Part shown: positions 54,511 to 63,777 of the stretch, piece after piece | How the letters are laid out: each line of letters begins with the position of its first letter | Numbering within the stretch: the stretch's first letter is position 1 | DNA from: G965233625 sp965233625 | GTDB taxonomy: Bacteria; Planctomycetota; Planctomycetia; Pirellulales; Pirellulaceae | Length of the DNA stretch: 64,000 nucleotides | Reading direction: 5' to 3' | Assembly (NCBI GenBank): GCA_965233625.1 | Contig: OZ247499.1 | Span: 3,162,001 to 3,226,000, forward strand | Translations under genes and position numbers: made by a program | Notes under the pieces: model-generated | What the model saw: the letters and a program-made list of their open reading frames with translations, nothing else | Databases searched by the model: none | What the model was told of the DNA's origin: nothing

Positions 54511-55374
54511 TTACGGAAGCAACTCAAGCGATTTCAGGAAGGCGAACATCTTGGCCGTGGTCTGTTCGTAAGCCTTGTTGCCGTCGCGACCGTAGTTGAA
54601 ATACCCGTGTTTGGCGCCCTGATACGGCTCCAGCTCGCAACGATTGCCCGCCTTCTTCATCCGGGCGGCGAAGTCTTCGGCATTGGCGAAGGGAACGGTT
54701 GTGTCGCCCGTACCATGAAAGAGGATCGTGGGCGGGTCACCCGCATTCACATGCTCCACGGGCGAGATTTCTTTGTAGCGTTCCTTCAGCCGGCTGTAAC
54801 CATAGCCCTTCTTGCTGGTATCGATCACAGGATTGAACAATACCAGGGCCACGGGGCGGCTGCTGACCATTTTGTCTTCGCCCTTCTCATCCAGACCATC
54901 GATGACGCCTGTCGTGGCAGCCACATGTCCGCCGGCCGACCCACCACCGGCGGCGACTTTTTCTGGATCGACACCCAGTTCCGCCGCATGCTGCCGCACC
55001 CAGCGGATGGCGGATTTGCCATCGGCCACACATTCAAAGGGCGTGGTCTTGTTACGGCTTCTGACACGATATTCCGCAGACATCGCCACCATGCCGCGAC
55101 GGGCCAGTTCCGCACAGTGCGGATAAAACTGCGAGGGCGAGCCGCCGTTCCAGCCGCCGCCAAAAAAGAAAACAATCGCCGGACGCTTGTCGCCGGGTTT
55201 AAGGCCAGCCGGTTCAAAAACATGGAGTGACAGCTTTACGTCACTGGCGGTCTTATAAACAACCTTCCGCGTGGGTGCTGGTCTGGTAGCTTCTGGTTTT
55301 TGCGCCATTGCGAACGAAGCGGTGAAAACGCTGCAGGCGATCGCCGTCACAAGAAGCGTGGAAATGCGCGTCAT
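54511..55374 (-). CDS. Secreted alpha/beta hydrolase (acetylesterase-like)
   Basis: 287 residues; signal peptide ends near SFAMAQK. The oxyanion block is IVFFFGGGWNGGSPSQF, the nucleophile serine is in AGGGSAGGHVA, the acid is in LFHGTGDTTVPFANAEDF and the histidine in GAKHGYFNYGRDG. This is the BD-FAE/acetyl-xylan-esterase-like group common in planctomycetes. It probably removes acetyl or acyl groups from polysaccharides outside the cytoplasm. The substrate is inferred. It diverges from the ceramidase-like gene at 55515. Confidence 0.86.
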   Translation of the reverse strand: MTRISTLLVTAIACSVFTASFAMAQKPEATRPAPTRKVVYKTASDVKLSLHVFEPAGLKPGDKRPAIVFFFGGGWNGGSPSQFYPHCAELARRGMVAMSAEYRVRSRNKTTPFECVADGKSAIRWVRQHAAELGVDPEKVAAGGGSAGGHVAATTGVIDGLDEKGEDKMVSSRPVALVLFNPVIDTSKKGYGYSRLKERYKEISPVEHVNAGDPPTILFHGTGDTTVPFANAEDFAARMKKAGNRCELEPYQGAKHGYFNYGRDGNKAYEQTTAKMFAFLKSLELLP

Positions 55375-55514
55375 AAGAGTTACCTGAGAAGGAATGTTCG
55401 ATTGTCAAAAGAATCATTGGTAATCTGAAGCCTAACAGTATAACGTGACGCTAACGGCAGCTACGAAAAATTAACGCCTCACGCATTCCCCGCTTCATCT
55501 GCGAGATTCTGGTC

Positions 55515-56891
55515 ATGAAAACCATCTTGCCCCTCCTGATGTTCCTCGCACTGCTGCCAACCGCGGCGAACCAGGCACACGGCGAGCCTACTGACCAGAT
55601 CCGCATAGGCGTCTTCAACGTCGATGCAACGACGCCCGCGGGCAGTCCGTTGGCGTACGACACCGCGACGGGTGTCCAGACACGCTTATCCTGCCGTGGC
55701 GTTGTGGTTGCGGGTGCGGGCAAACCTATTGTGCTGTGTGCGGTTGACTGGCTGGGGATTGCAAGCGGTGGGCAGACAGCGTTCCGTCAGGCATTGGCTG
55801 CCGCAACCGGTACGGAACCCAGCCGGGTAGCGGTGCACACGCTGCATCAGCACGATGCGCCGCGCTGCGATTTCGACGCTGGTCAGGTGCTGCAACAGTA
55901 TGGAATCAGCGGCGTCGGCTTCAATCCGGCGCACGCCCGCAGCGTGGTGGATAACGCCGCCAAAGCAGCCACCGAAGCATTGAAGTCCGCCAAGGTTGTG
56001 ACACATGTTGGCGCCGGCGCAGGCGTGGTGGAGAAGGTTGGTTCCAACCGGCGCATTCTGGGCCCCGATGGCAAAGTGCTGTATACGCGCTGGACTGCCT
56101 GCCGCGATGCAAAACTGCGTGCCTTCCCTGCGGGCGTGATCGATCCGGTGCTGAGATCCATTGTCTTTTACAACGGTACGCAGCCCGTCGCTTCGCTTAC
56201 CTACTACGCCACACATCCGCAGAGCTACTACCGCACCGGCCTGTCCAGTATTGATTTCCCCGGCATCGCCCGGCAAACACGGCAGAAAGAAACAGGCACG
56301 CCGCACATTCATTTCAATGGCGCCGGCGGAAACATCGGGGCCGGTAAATGGAATGATGGCAGCCGTGAGAACCGCCCCGTACTGGCCGCCCGCGTTGCTG
56401 CCGGGATGAAGCTTGCCTGGGAAGACGCGGCCAAGAACCGGCGGAAGATTGACGCTTCAACCATCGCCTGGACGGTGCAACCTGTAAAACTGCCCGTTGC
56501 CAGTCATCTCAAAGAAGACACGCTCATTGCAGCGCTGAAGAACAAAGAGACGCTGCCCGCCGACCAGTGGTACGCCGCGAAACATCTTATCTGGCTCCGC
56601 CGTTGCAAGGCGGGCGACGCCATCGATATCGGTTGTCTTCGCCTGGGCGATATCCGTGTGCTGCACATGCCGGGTGAGCTGTTCGTCGAGTATCAACTGG
56701 CCGCGCAGAAAATGGCGCCGCAGAAATTCGTGGCGATGGCCGCGTACGGCGACTACGCACCGGGCTACATCGGCACGGCCATCGCTTACACCCAAGGCGG
56801 TTACGAAACCAGCGACCGGGCGTCACGCGTTGCCCCGGAGGTCGAAGGTGTTCTGATGCAAGCGATGCAAAAACTATTGACACAACCTTAG
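55515..56891 (+). CDS. Secreted neutral ceramidase-like protein
   Basis: 458 residues; signal peptide ends near AHGEP. The body resembles the N-terminal domain of neutral/alkaline ceramidases: IRIGVFNVDATTP at the start, a histidine-rich metal site HTLHQHDAPRCD, ASLTYYATHPQSYYRTGLSS and FVAMAAYGDYAPGYIGTAIAY near the end. Full ceramidases are ~700 residues with an extra Ig-like part, absent here. It may cleave amide-linked lipids or another substrate. The ribosome site is weak. Confidence 0.78.
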   Translation: MKTILPLLMFLALLPTAANQAHGEPTDQIRIGVFNVDATTPAGSPLAYDTATGVQTRLSCRGVVVAGAGKPIVLCAVDWLGIASGGQTAFRQALAAATGTEPSRVAVHTLHQHDAPRCDFDAGQVLQQYGISGVGFNPAHARSVVDNAAKAATEALKSAKVVTHVGAGAGVVEKVGSNRRILGPDGKVLYTRWTACRDAKLRAFPAGVIDPVLRSIVFYNGTQPVASLTYYATHPQSYYRTGLSSIDFPGIARQTRQKETGTPHIHFNGAGGNIGAGKWNDGSRENRPVLAARVAAGMKLAWEDAAKNRRKIDASTIAWTVQPVKLPVASHLKEDTLIAALKNKETLPADQWYAAKHLIWLRRCKAGDAIDIGCLRLGDIRVLHMPGELFVEYQLAAQKMAPQKFVAMAAYGDYAPGYIGTAIAYTQGGYETSDRASRVAPEVEGVLMQAMQKLLTQP

Positions 56892-56979
56892 TAAAACCCG
56901 TATCCACACGATTAACGGATTTTCAAAACCAACAGCACTGCCTGAGGGGAGCGGCGCCTAAATCAGTGGGAGAATTTAG

Positions 56980-57852
56980 ATGTCAGACATGCGGCCTTTT
57001 TATGAGAACGTTCAGTCTCACTACGATTTATCCGACGACTTTTTTGCGTTATTTCTCGATCCTTCGCGGACCTACAGCTGTGCCTACTTTGAACAAGAGA
57101 ACTACACGCTAGAACAGGCGCAACTGGCCAAGATTGACCTTTCGCTTTCTAAGTGTGATCTCTCACCGGGCCAGAAACTGCTGGACATCGGATGCGGCTG
57201 GGGCGGTCTGGCAGCACGCGCCGCCGGCCGGTACGGCGTACATGTGACGGGTCTGACACTCAGCCGCAATCAGCACGCCTTCGCCAGCCAGCGGGAAGTC
57301 GAAAAGGTGCCCGGCGGCGTGGAAGGCGGCTCCTTAGAATTCCGCTTGCAGGGTTGGGAAGAGTTCGACGAACCCGTCGACCGCATCGTTAGCGTGGGCG
57401 CCTTCGAGCACTTCCGTTTTGAACGGCATGCTGAATTCTTCAAGCACTGCTCGAAGCTGTTGCCTCCGGACGGCCGCATGATGCTGCACACCATCGTCGT
57501 CGAACAGTTGCAGACCATGGAACAACGCGGCGTACCCGTCACTGCCGAGAACGTCGCATTCGCAAAGTTCATCCGTCGCGAGATCTTCCCCGGCGGTCAG
57601 CTGATTTCGCCCGAGCTGATCCAGCATCAGGCGGAAGATGCAGACTTCACCGTCGAGCGCGTGCACCGCCTCGGCCCACATTACGCCAGGACACTCGACC
57701 TCTGGGGAGAGAATCTGGCGGCAGCACGTGAAAAAGCGATCGAGATCACGTCCGAAGAGGTCTATAACCGCTACATCAAATATCTAGCCGGTTGTGCCGA
57801 CCACTTCCGCAGCGGACACATCGACGTGATTCAATTCACGCTGCTCAAGTAA
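56980..57852 (+). CDS. cfa: Cyclopropane-fatty-acyl-phospholipid synthase family protein
   Basis: 290 residues; GGGAG stands nine bases before the ATG. The SAM motif is LLDIGCGWGGLAARAAG, with VQSHYDLSDDFFALFLDPSRTYSCAYF as the family's start, VGAFEHFRFERHAEFF and MMLHTIVVEQ further on. It matches the short mycolic-acid cyclopropane synthase type rather than long CFA synthase with its N-terminal extension. It adds a methylene group from SAM to unsaturated acyl chains of membrane lipids, in the cytoplasm. Its end is 20 bases from the convergent TIM-barrel gene. Confidence 0.88.
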   Translation: MSDMRPFYENVQSHYDLSDDFFALFLDPSRTYSCAYFEQENYTLEQAQLAKIDLSLSKCDLSPGQKLLDIGCGWGGLAARAAGRYGVHVTGLTLSRNQHAFASQREVEKVPGGVEGGSLEFRLQGWEEFDEPVDRIVSVGAFEHFRFERHAEFFKHCSKLLPPDGRMMLHTIVVEQLQTMEQRGVPVTAENVAFAKFIRREIFPGGQLISPELIQHQAEDADFTVERVHRLGPHYARTLDLWGENLAAAREKAIEITSEEVYNRYIKYLAGCADHFRSGHIDVIQFTLLK

Positions 57853-57871
57853 CCAACGCCGTTCGCTGCGG

Positions 57872-59290
57872 TCATTCGTCGCCGCTAAGCACCTGCCTGA
57901 CGGCTGACAGCTTTTCGTCACTCAAGTAAGCGTACCGGTTGATCCAGAGGCCATGCCTGCTGGCGGCGTGCGTGGCTTCAAGTCGTGACTGAAAGTCGCT
58001 GACGGGTCCATAGGAATGCGCCAGGGCATGCACTCGCTGGTCGCCTGCGTGGCGGTGTGCGTGCTGCAACTTGCGCTGGATAATCGCGGCGTTCATCAGA
58101 TGCGGCTGATCCGGCGCCGGGTAGCTGAGTGTTTCCGGTGTGACTTTTTCATTTGGTAGGTCCACACAGTCGAAGATCAACGGCAAAGCGCGGGCGACGG
58201 TTGCACTTCGCTTTGCATCGGCCTCTCCGGCGATCTGCTGATGGTAAAAACCCAGCATCATTAGCCAGTGCATACCGTAAAACTTCACCGCGACTTCATC
58301 GCAATGGCCGTAGACAGACTCGCCATGCATGCCCGACAAAAACGACCAGGGTGCAGGAAACGACGCCGGCGCCAGGCGGATCTTCTCGCCGCCCGCGTCG
58401 TTCATTGCGTGACGCAGCGTCTGGATTAAACGGCTGACTGCCTGGTTCTTCAGCGTCAACCACAGATCAACACCTCGCTGCTGATGCCACCAGTTCCAGA
58501 AGACTTCGCCGCCGTTTTGCACGACGTCGTTAAAGACCTCCGTCGATTCTGCACTGCTGAGGAACTGCTTCACCGCGTTAATCTCGTGACGCAGATGCTG
58601 GTAGTCTGCCGGGCTTAATCCACTCGCTTGTTCGGCGTGACTGCTGAAATCAACGAAGATAGAATCCCAGCGGTACGGCGGGTATTCGGGCCAGTCGAAG
58701 CGGATGCCGTCTACGTCTGGATATCTGGCAATCAGATCATGAATAAATGCCTGCTGGTATTCGAGGATCGCAGGTGCGCACAGACTGCCGTTGTTGGCGA
58801 CGCGGTTCTGCGGCACACTGCCGTCGGGCATGCGAGGCAGGTCTTCTTCGTGCGGTCCGCCGAACTGCACGCGGTAGCCCGGCGGAATGGCGGCCTGTAC
58901 CTGCAGATAAACGCGCATCCCACGGCTATGCGCTGCTTCAAACGCCTTGCGGACAACGGCGCCTTCCCGGCGGCTGAGTTCGCCCGCAGTGGCCGGCTGA
59001 TATCGCATTCCGCTGTAACGCGATGTATCGGGCTGAAACGAGGGCTCCGTGCGGACAAACAGTTCGTACTTGCCCCACAACGGCCGGTCGAGCAATCGCA
59101 CGCTACCGGCCCCGGCATCAGCAGGCGGTTCGCGTGCGCCGGTGTCTTCCGTGGCAGGCTCCATCACGTAGGGCGACGTGGCAATGGTATTCACGCCAGC
59201 ATGCTGCAAGCGGTCCAGCACGGCTTCGACGCCCTCGGACTGGAAGTATTCCGGCAGCACCGTGACGCCGGCCAGATAGTTTTCGCTCAT
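57872..59290 (-). CDS. Glycoside-hydrolase-like TIM-barrel protein
   Basis: 472 residues from the ATG at 59290; an upstream start at 59311 would add seven residues. No signal peptide is seen. The segments VEAVLDRLQHAGVNTIATSPYVMEP, AHSRGMRVYLQVQAAIPPGY, ARYPDVDGIRFDWPEYPPYRWDS and GESVYGHCDEVAVKFYGMHW follow beta strands of a TIM barrel; D and E of RFDWPEYPPY stand where catalytic acids of such hydrolases lie. It resembles the glycosyl-hydrolase-like families of uncertain activity. A sugar substrate is inferred. It diverges from the DUF4129 gene. Confidence 0.72.
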   Translation of the reverse strand: MSENYLAGVTVLPEYFQSEGVEAVLDRLQHAGVNTIATSPYVMEPATEDTGAREPPADAGAGSVRLLDRPLWGKYELFVRTEPSFQPDTSRYSGMRYQPATAGELSRREGAVVRKAFEAAHSRGMRVYLQVQAAIPPGYRVQFGGPHEEDLPRMPDGSVPQNRVANNGSLCAPAILEYQQAFIHDLIARYPDVDGIRFDWPEYPPYRWDSIFVDFSSHAEQASGLSPADYQHLRHEINAVKQFLSSAESTEVFNDVVQNGGEVFWNWWHQQRGVDLWLTLKNQAVSRLIQTLRHAMNDAGGEKIRLAPASFPAPWSFLSGMHGESVYGHCDEVAVKFYGMHWLMMLGFYHQQIAGEADAKRSATVARALPLIFDCVDLPNEKVTPETLSYPAPDQPHLMNAAIIQRKLQHAHRHAGDQRVHALAHSYGPVSDFQSRLEATHAASRHGLWINRYAYLSDEKLSAVRQVLSGDE

Positions 59291-59386
59291 ACAGTTTGAA
59301 TCCCCATTCAAGAGAATGGCGGGCGTTGATGATGTGTGCTAGTTTCGGAGGAACGACGCTTCGCGCCGCTTTCGAGGAACTGGCCG

Positions 59387-61300
59387 ATGGGCCGCAATCA
59401 TACAACACTTGCCGACTACATGGTGCTGGCCATCAGCCCCGCGCTGATTATGGCGATGATCGGCGCCTTCGTGTTCTTCCTGATCGAAGTGTTTTACGGC
59501 GGGCAGTTTGAAGGTCGGCTGCAGTTTATCTGCGCGATGTTTATCCTAGGCGCCGTGATGATCGGCAGGCTCTCGATGACCGAAGGCGCCGGCTACGCAT
59601 CGCTGTTCGCCGCGCCGCTGGGGCTGCTGACCGCCATCGCGATGATGCGGTTCGTACCGTATTCCGGCAGTTTCGCCGCGCTGGGTTTTGTCATGAATCT
59701 CGTGCTGTTGACCGTCATCTGGTACGCCGCCCATAAACTCACCTGGAGTTGCACCTACATTGAGAATACACGCGACGCCAGTTCGCAGGGCCTGTTGCAA
59801 TCGATGGGCATGTCATCCGGCGGCGATGACACATCTGTGTCACAGGGGAATGAGACGCCTCAAACGGAAGCAGAGTCTTCAGCCGCTAAGAATCGTGAAC
59901 AATCACTAACGGGTGAAGATCCGGCGGCGGACAACCCGCTGCAGCCGTGGCTGGACTGGTTTGAGCGCGCCCGCAAGAAGCCGCAGAAGCCCGGCGCCTG
60001 GATTGTTTACTTTGCATTGATCGCGCTGCCGCTGTTTGGCATGGGGCAGTGGTCTATTGACTACGCTGACCTTGGCAGTCGTCGGTATGTGTTCTGGCTG
60101 CTATGTCTATATGTGGCGGCGTCTCTGGCGTTGCTCGCGACCACCAGCTTCCTGGGCCTACGGAGGTATCTCCGCCGGCGAGGATTAGAGATGCCCGTGA
60201 ATATCGCCGGGCTCTGGTTGGGCCTGGGCGGTTGTCTGATTGTGGTGGTGCTATTTATAGCCTGGCTGTTTCCGCGGCCGTCTCTGGAATACTCCGTCGC
60301 GCAGGTTCAGTTCGGCGACACCCGCCGCGACTACACCACCAGCGAATACGCCACCGGCGACGACGGCGTTAAGCATGAACCCGACGGCACGTCGGCCGGG
60401 CACGATGAACATGCAGAACCCGCCGCGGAAGACGGTGATGAAGAATCAGATTCCGGCTCCGATGGCGGCGAAGGTGAAGGAAAAACGAGCGGCGAGGGCG
60501 AGGGCAAGTCCGGCGGTGATGGAGGAAAGAAACCCGGCGGTGACGCTGAGGAGGATGGCTCCGCAGAAGACGGTTCCGAAGAGGGAGAATCCGGCGGCGG
60601 AAAAGGGGAGAGCGAAGCCGATAATAAGAGTGAAGGAGAGAAAGCGTCGAAGTCGGGCGATGCGTCGAAAGTGTCCGAAGCGGCGAAGAAAGAATCAACC
60701 GAAAACGCAGGGCGGAAGTCGCAGACGCCGCGTACGCCTGATGTCTCTCAGATGCTGTCCCGCGCGGTGGCCTGGTTAGGACAGTTGCTGAAGTGGGGCT
60801 TCTATCTGTTGCTGGCTGCCGTGGTCGCGTTCTTTGCGTACCGTAACCGCGAAGCGATTGCTGCGGCTTGGCGCCAGTTGCTGCATGAACTGCGCGAACT
60901 GTGGGCGAAGTGGATGGGCGGTCGCGATCGCGGCGCCGGTGAACTGCAGCAGGAACAGCCCAAGGCGGCGCCGCCCCGTCCGTTTTCCTCGTTCGCCAAT
61001 CCATTTCTCACGGGCGCCCCGCAGCAGTCGACCGACCAGATTGTTGCGCACACCTTCCAGGCGCTGGAAGCCTGGGCGCGCGAACAAGGCTGCATGCGTG
61101 AAGAGGGAGAGACGCCGGTGGAATTCGCCAGTCGTCTTGCTGTCAAAGTACCGCATGTAAGCAGCGAAGCGCGACATCTGGCCTCGCTTTACAGCCGCGT
61201 GGCGTACGGTGGTGGCGGACTTGCCAGACAGAATCTGCCACGTGTCGAGACGTTATGGCAGTTGATGGGACAGAACCTCGCGCCGCCAGTGACGGTTTGA
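59387..61300 (+). CDS. Membrane protein with acidic linker and DUF4129 tail
   Basis: 637 residues from the ATG at 59387, where GAGGA lies about nine bases upstream; a GTG at 59336 is the alternative. Four to five membrane segments occupy the first ~130 residues, then two or three more at ~205-295. A long acidic Gly/Ser/Glu/Lys linker (~330-460) precedes another membrane segment (LLKWGFYLLLAAVVAFFAYRN) and the DUF4129 domain, recognised by FSSFANPFLTG, QALEAWAREQGCMREEGETPVEFA and SLYSRVAYGGGG. DUF4129 often lies beside transglutaminase-like and MoxR genes; none is present here. Function unknown. Confidence 0.8.
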   Translation: MGRNHTTLADYMVLAISPALIMAMIGAFVFFLIEVFYGGQFEGRLQFICAMFILGAVMIGRLSMTEGAGYASLFAAPLGLLTAIAMMRFVPYSGSFAALGFVMNLVLLTVIWYAAHKLTWSCTYIENTRDASSQGLLQSMGMSSGGDDTSVSQGNETPQTEAESSAAKNREQSLTGEDPAADNPLQPWLDWFERARKKPQKPGAWIVYFALIALPLFGMGQWSIDYADLGSRRYVFWLLCLYVAASLALLATTSFLGLRRYLRRRGLEMPVNIAGLWLGLGGCLIVVVLFIAWLFPRPSLEYSVAQVQFGDTRRDYTTSEYATGDDGVKHEPDGTSAGHDEHAEPAAEDGDEESDSGSDGGEGEGKTSGEGEGKSGGDGGKKPGGDAEEDGSAEDGSEEGESGGGKGESEADNKSEGEKASKSGDASKVSEAAKKESTENAGRKSQTPRTPDVSQMLSRAVAWLGQLLKWGFYLLLAAVVAFFAYRNREAIAAAWRQLLHELRELWAKWMGGRDRGAGELQQEQPKAAPPRPFSSFANPFLTGAPQQSTDQIVAHTFQALEAWAREQGCMREEGETPVEFASRLAVKVPHVSSEARHLASLYSRVAYGGGGLARQNLPRVETLWQLMGQNLAPPVTV

Positions 61301-61350
61301 CATCCGTCAGCTCATCCGATCAAGCGTTCGCCCAAATTCGTTGTGAGCAA

Positions 61351-61635
61351 ATGAACGATCAAAACGAAGCTCGTGATAGGCTGGCGAAAATGGCCGATGA
61401 ATGCATCGGCTTGGATTATGATTGGCTCGCCGAATGGGACGCTGACCAGCGCAAATTGCTATTCACGATTTACGGCGATATCGGTGGGAACAGATGGCAG
61501 TTTGTTGTGGAGATTGAGCCAACGGTCAATGACGAAGAGCTGTATGCGGCGGTAAGAGAATGCTGGAAGGATGCTGCGATGTATGATGCTAGTCGAGTCG
61601 CCAGGGATACTAGAAGACGTTTTCGCCGGGCCTGA
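61351..61635 (+). CDS. Small hypothetical protein
   Basis: 94 residues from an ATG at 61351; a longer frame starts at 61255 but overlaps the DUF4129 gene. The sequence MNDQNEARDRLAKMADECI is soluble and acidic, with a basic end (RVARDTRRRFRRA). No domain is recognised. It follows the DUF4129 gene by 50 bases and converges on csrA. It could be a real small gene, since codon use looks ordinary, but support is limited. Confidence 0.5.
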   Translation: MNDQNEARDRLAKMADECIGLDYDWLAEWDADQRKLLFTIYGDIGGNRWQFVVEIEPTVNDEELYAAVRECWKDAAMYDASRVARDTRRRFRRA

Positions 61636-61661
61636 CGATTAACAACATTTGCTGCTGCCAG

Positions 61662-61874
61662 TCAGTCTTCTTTATTATCCGCGGGGGGCTGAGCCGTTTT
61701 GTCTGACTCCATGTGCCGGCGAATCGCGTCGTAGACCTCGCGACGGTGCACGGGTACATCTGCGGGCGCTTCGATACCTAGACGGACCTTGTCGCCACGT
61801 ACCTCAACAATTGTGATGATGATATCGTGATCGATCACAATCTTTTCGTCGCGTTTGCGTGAGAGTACTAGCAT
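61662..61874 (-). CDS. csrA: Carbon storage regulator CsrA
   Basis: 70 residues. The family start MLVLSRKRDEKIVIDHDI and the central VRLGIEAPADVPVHRREVYDAI are unmistakable; R44-type residues of the RNA site are present in HRREVY. AAGGA stands nine bases upstream of the ATG. CsrA binds GGA motifs in leaders of mRNAs and controls translation. The 979-base gene-free stretch upstream ends in an orphan terminator on the other strand. Confidence 0.95.
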   Translation of the reverse strand: MLVLSRKRDEKIVIDHDIIITIVEVRGDKVRLGIEAPADVPVHRREVYDAIRRHMESDKTAQPPADNKED

Positions 61875-62394
61875 GGGGTTCGTCCTTCGGTAACTACAGC
61901 CGGATCGCCCTCCACTGAGTTACAGTACGCCGCTAGAGGCTGGTGGAGGTGGATATCAAGGATTTAAGGAGTCCGGCGTGGGGGTCAATCTGAGGTACTC
62001 GTATTTTAGGCAGAACGGGCGTCCTGACACTTGTTGTTGGCGGTGTCGTCTGTTTCTAAGGCGATGAAACACCCTCGTGATGCAAGCGGCTGTGCAGAAG
62101 GCAACTTGTAAAGCGTTTGCAGTAAATAGCTTAAGGAAGCAGGCAACGACGTGTCCGGGCAAGCGACTGGCTGTGGTTTTTCTCCCGTTTTCCTGTGATT
62201 CACTCTTGCAAGACAGTTGAACAATGCAAGACCGGCATGACGGCGGCGTGCGATAGCGTATTTGTTCTGCGACTTCCGCCATTGCCAGCCCGTGGTTTTT
62301 GGCAAGAATGCTCCAGCAGCCGATAAATTGTGTCGATGCTACAAACTGCTACGGCGCCATGTTCGTATGTAAGGTATGATTGATGGTGGTCGAC

Positions 62395-62572
62395 GACCAC
62401 TTCCGGATCGTTATTACGGCAGAGGGATCAATTTTTTCGGGTAGGCCCGCACCAATCAGGGCTAGTGCTAAGCACGTCCGGTGTCGCGCCTGTCTCCCAG
62501 CAGCTCCACTCGCTGCAATCGACCGGAAGTTATGAATAGCGGCCGTCTGGGTAAAACCAGGCGGCCGTTTTT
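62395..62572 (+). ncRNA. Candidate small RNA ending in an orphan terminator
   Basis: The plus strand ends in a perfect terminator but has no coding gene before it. The sequence before it holds small hairpins: CGGG-TA-GGCCCG, GTGC-TAA-GCAC near 62465-62475 and CAGC..GCTG near 62500-62517. Several GGA triplets occur (TCCGGATCG, GAGGGATCA, ACCGGAAG), the core of CsrA binding sites, and csrA lies nearby. The 5' end is a guess. It may instead be a leader or attenuator of the gene at 62854. No known RNA family was recognised. Confidence 0.35.
62540..62572 (+). terminator. Strong rho-independent terminator without a coding gene upstream
   Basis: CGGCCGTCTGG (62540-62550) pairs with CCAGGCGGCCG (62557-62567) over 11 bp with one G-U, loop GTAAAA, followed directly by TTTTT. 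It only works on the plus strand. The nearest upstream plus-strand gene ends some 900 bases earlier, before csrA. Confidence 0.85.
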
Positions 62573-62853
62573 CGTGCGCAGGTCTGGACAATAGGCGTTT
62601 GCGCAATTGCGGAAGGATAGGCAGCTTTGCGGCCATGCGTTTTCCCGCAATGAAACAGCGATTCTTATTTTGAGACGCATCGCCACCCCGGGTAATATCC
62701 TGGCTGGCCTTCTGGCTTTCTCTGTAAGTCTTTTATTCGCAGTGCTTTAGATATTTCTTCTGGTTTTTCTGATTTTTCATGGCGCGCCAGGTGCGTTTCT
62801 ACGCTTAGCAGTTCAGCGAGATAAAAACCTTCTAACCTTAATCGGACATAATC

Positions 62854-63555
62854 ATGAAAACCGCCATCGCAACGATCGCCGCCTCTATCGCCACTTTGTT
62901 TGTCGCTAACTTCGCTGTTGCCCAGCAGCCTTACCAATATGCCGTACGGCAGGATGTGCGGGGTCCATCCGCGATCTACCGTCACGCTTCGACCTATGAA
63001 GAGGGTGTACAGCGTGGCTTCGCCGATGTGGTGCGTGCAGCCGGCGACTTCAACTACAACACGTCGCTGGCCAACATCAACAACCAGATTGCCCGCGATC
63101 TTGCGATCAATAACGACCTGAAAGCTACCGAAGCTTTCTTCCAGAAACGCCAGATCAATCGCCAGGCTCGTGCCGCCGAACGCCGCGTGAAGCCCACGCA
63201 GGAGCAGTTGCAGGACATCGCAGCACGCCGGGCGCCAGAGCGTTTGACCGCTGCCGACGTGGATCGCGAAACACGCCGCATCTACTGGCCAGCCACACTG
63301 ATGCGTGACGAATACTCCGCGACCCGCAACGCCGTAAACGCTTTGTATGCTGCACGCAACGTTCACAACAGCGGCCTCGGCAGCGAGAACTACCAGAAGA
63401 CGCGTTACGCCACCGCCGCGATGAAGTCGCAACTGAAAAACCGCATGGGCACGATGTCCGCAACGGAATACATCGCTGCGAAGAAGTTCATCACCGGCAT
63501 CGAGCAGGAAGCCGCCTACCAGAGCCAGCACGACCACATCGTGCTTAACCGCTAA
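62854..63555 (+). CDS. Secreted protein of unknown function
   Basis: 233 residues. The signal peptide ends NFAVAQQ. The mature part is helical and polar, with HASTYEEGVQRGFADVVRAAGDFNYNTSLANINNQ, a basic middle stretch and DRETRRIYWPATLMRDEY. It resembles small secreted planctomycete proteins of unknown role, but no domain could be named. CGGA lies ahead of the ATG. It ends at a strong terminator and precedes a DUF1559 pseudopilin gene. Confidence 0.78.
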   Translation: MKTAIATIAASIATLFVANFAVAQQPYQYAVRQDVRGPSAIYRHASTYEEGVQRGFADVVRAAGDFNYNTSLANINNQIARDLAINNDLKATEAFFQKRQINRQARAAERRVKPTQEQLQDIAARRAPERLTAADVDRETRRIYWPATLMRDEYSATRNAVNALYAARNVHNSGLGSENYQKTRYATAAMKSQLKNRMGTMSATEYIAAKKFITGIEQEAAYQSQHDHIVLNR

Positions 63556-63587
63556 GAAGGTAGGTTTCTCGCTGAAACCCCGGTGCC

Positions 63588-63630
63588 CCGCCCCAGCAAG
63601 CTACCTGGTTTGCTGGGGCGGCTTTATTTT
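63588..63630 (+). terminator. Rho-independent terminator after the secreted protein
   Basis: CCGCCCCAGCAA (63588-63599) pairs perfectly with TTGCTGGGGCGG (63610-63621); the loop has 10 bases and GCTTTATTTT follows. It ends the gene at 62854. Confidence 0.88.
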
Positions 63631-63777
63631 GAGGCTTTGATCAGATAGCTATCAAATCAACGCAACACCACAGGTTTAATAAAGTTGCGGTTTTATTTTA
63701 TTTTCTGGAAGTGTCTGTTATAAATTGGGGAGCTCTTCATCCTTCTTTTTATCAACTTCTCTCCCCCCAGTTCTACT

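Larger units (their letters stand above)
61875..62853. other. 979-base gene-free stretch with an orphan terminator
   Basis: No convincing gene is seen on either strand: short open frames lack ribosome sites, domains and coding character. The composition is less biased than in genes. A strong plus-strand terminator ends at 62572 with no coding gene before it, which points to a small RNA; see the ncRNA entry. The rest should contain the csrA promoter and the leader of the secreted protein at 62854. Confidence 0.5.

Noticed and set aside
60330..60780. Acidic low-complexity stretch as a possible frameshift
   Set aside because: The reading frame continues cleanly into a membrane helix and DUF4129, and such linkers are usual in this family.
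62349..62636. 95-residue minus-strand frame across the orphan terminator
   Set aside because: It is antisense to a perfect terminator stem, has no ribosome site and no domain.
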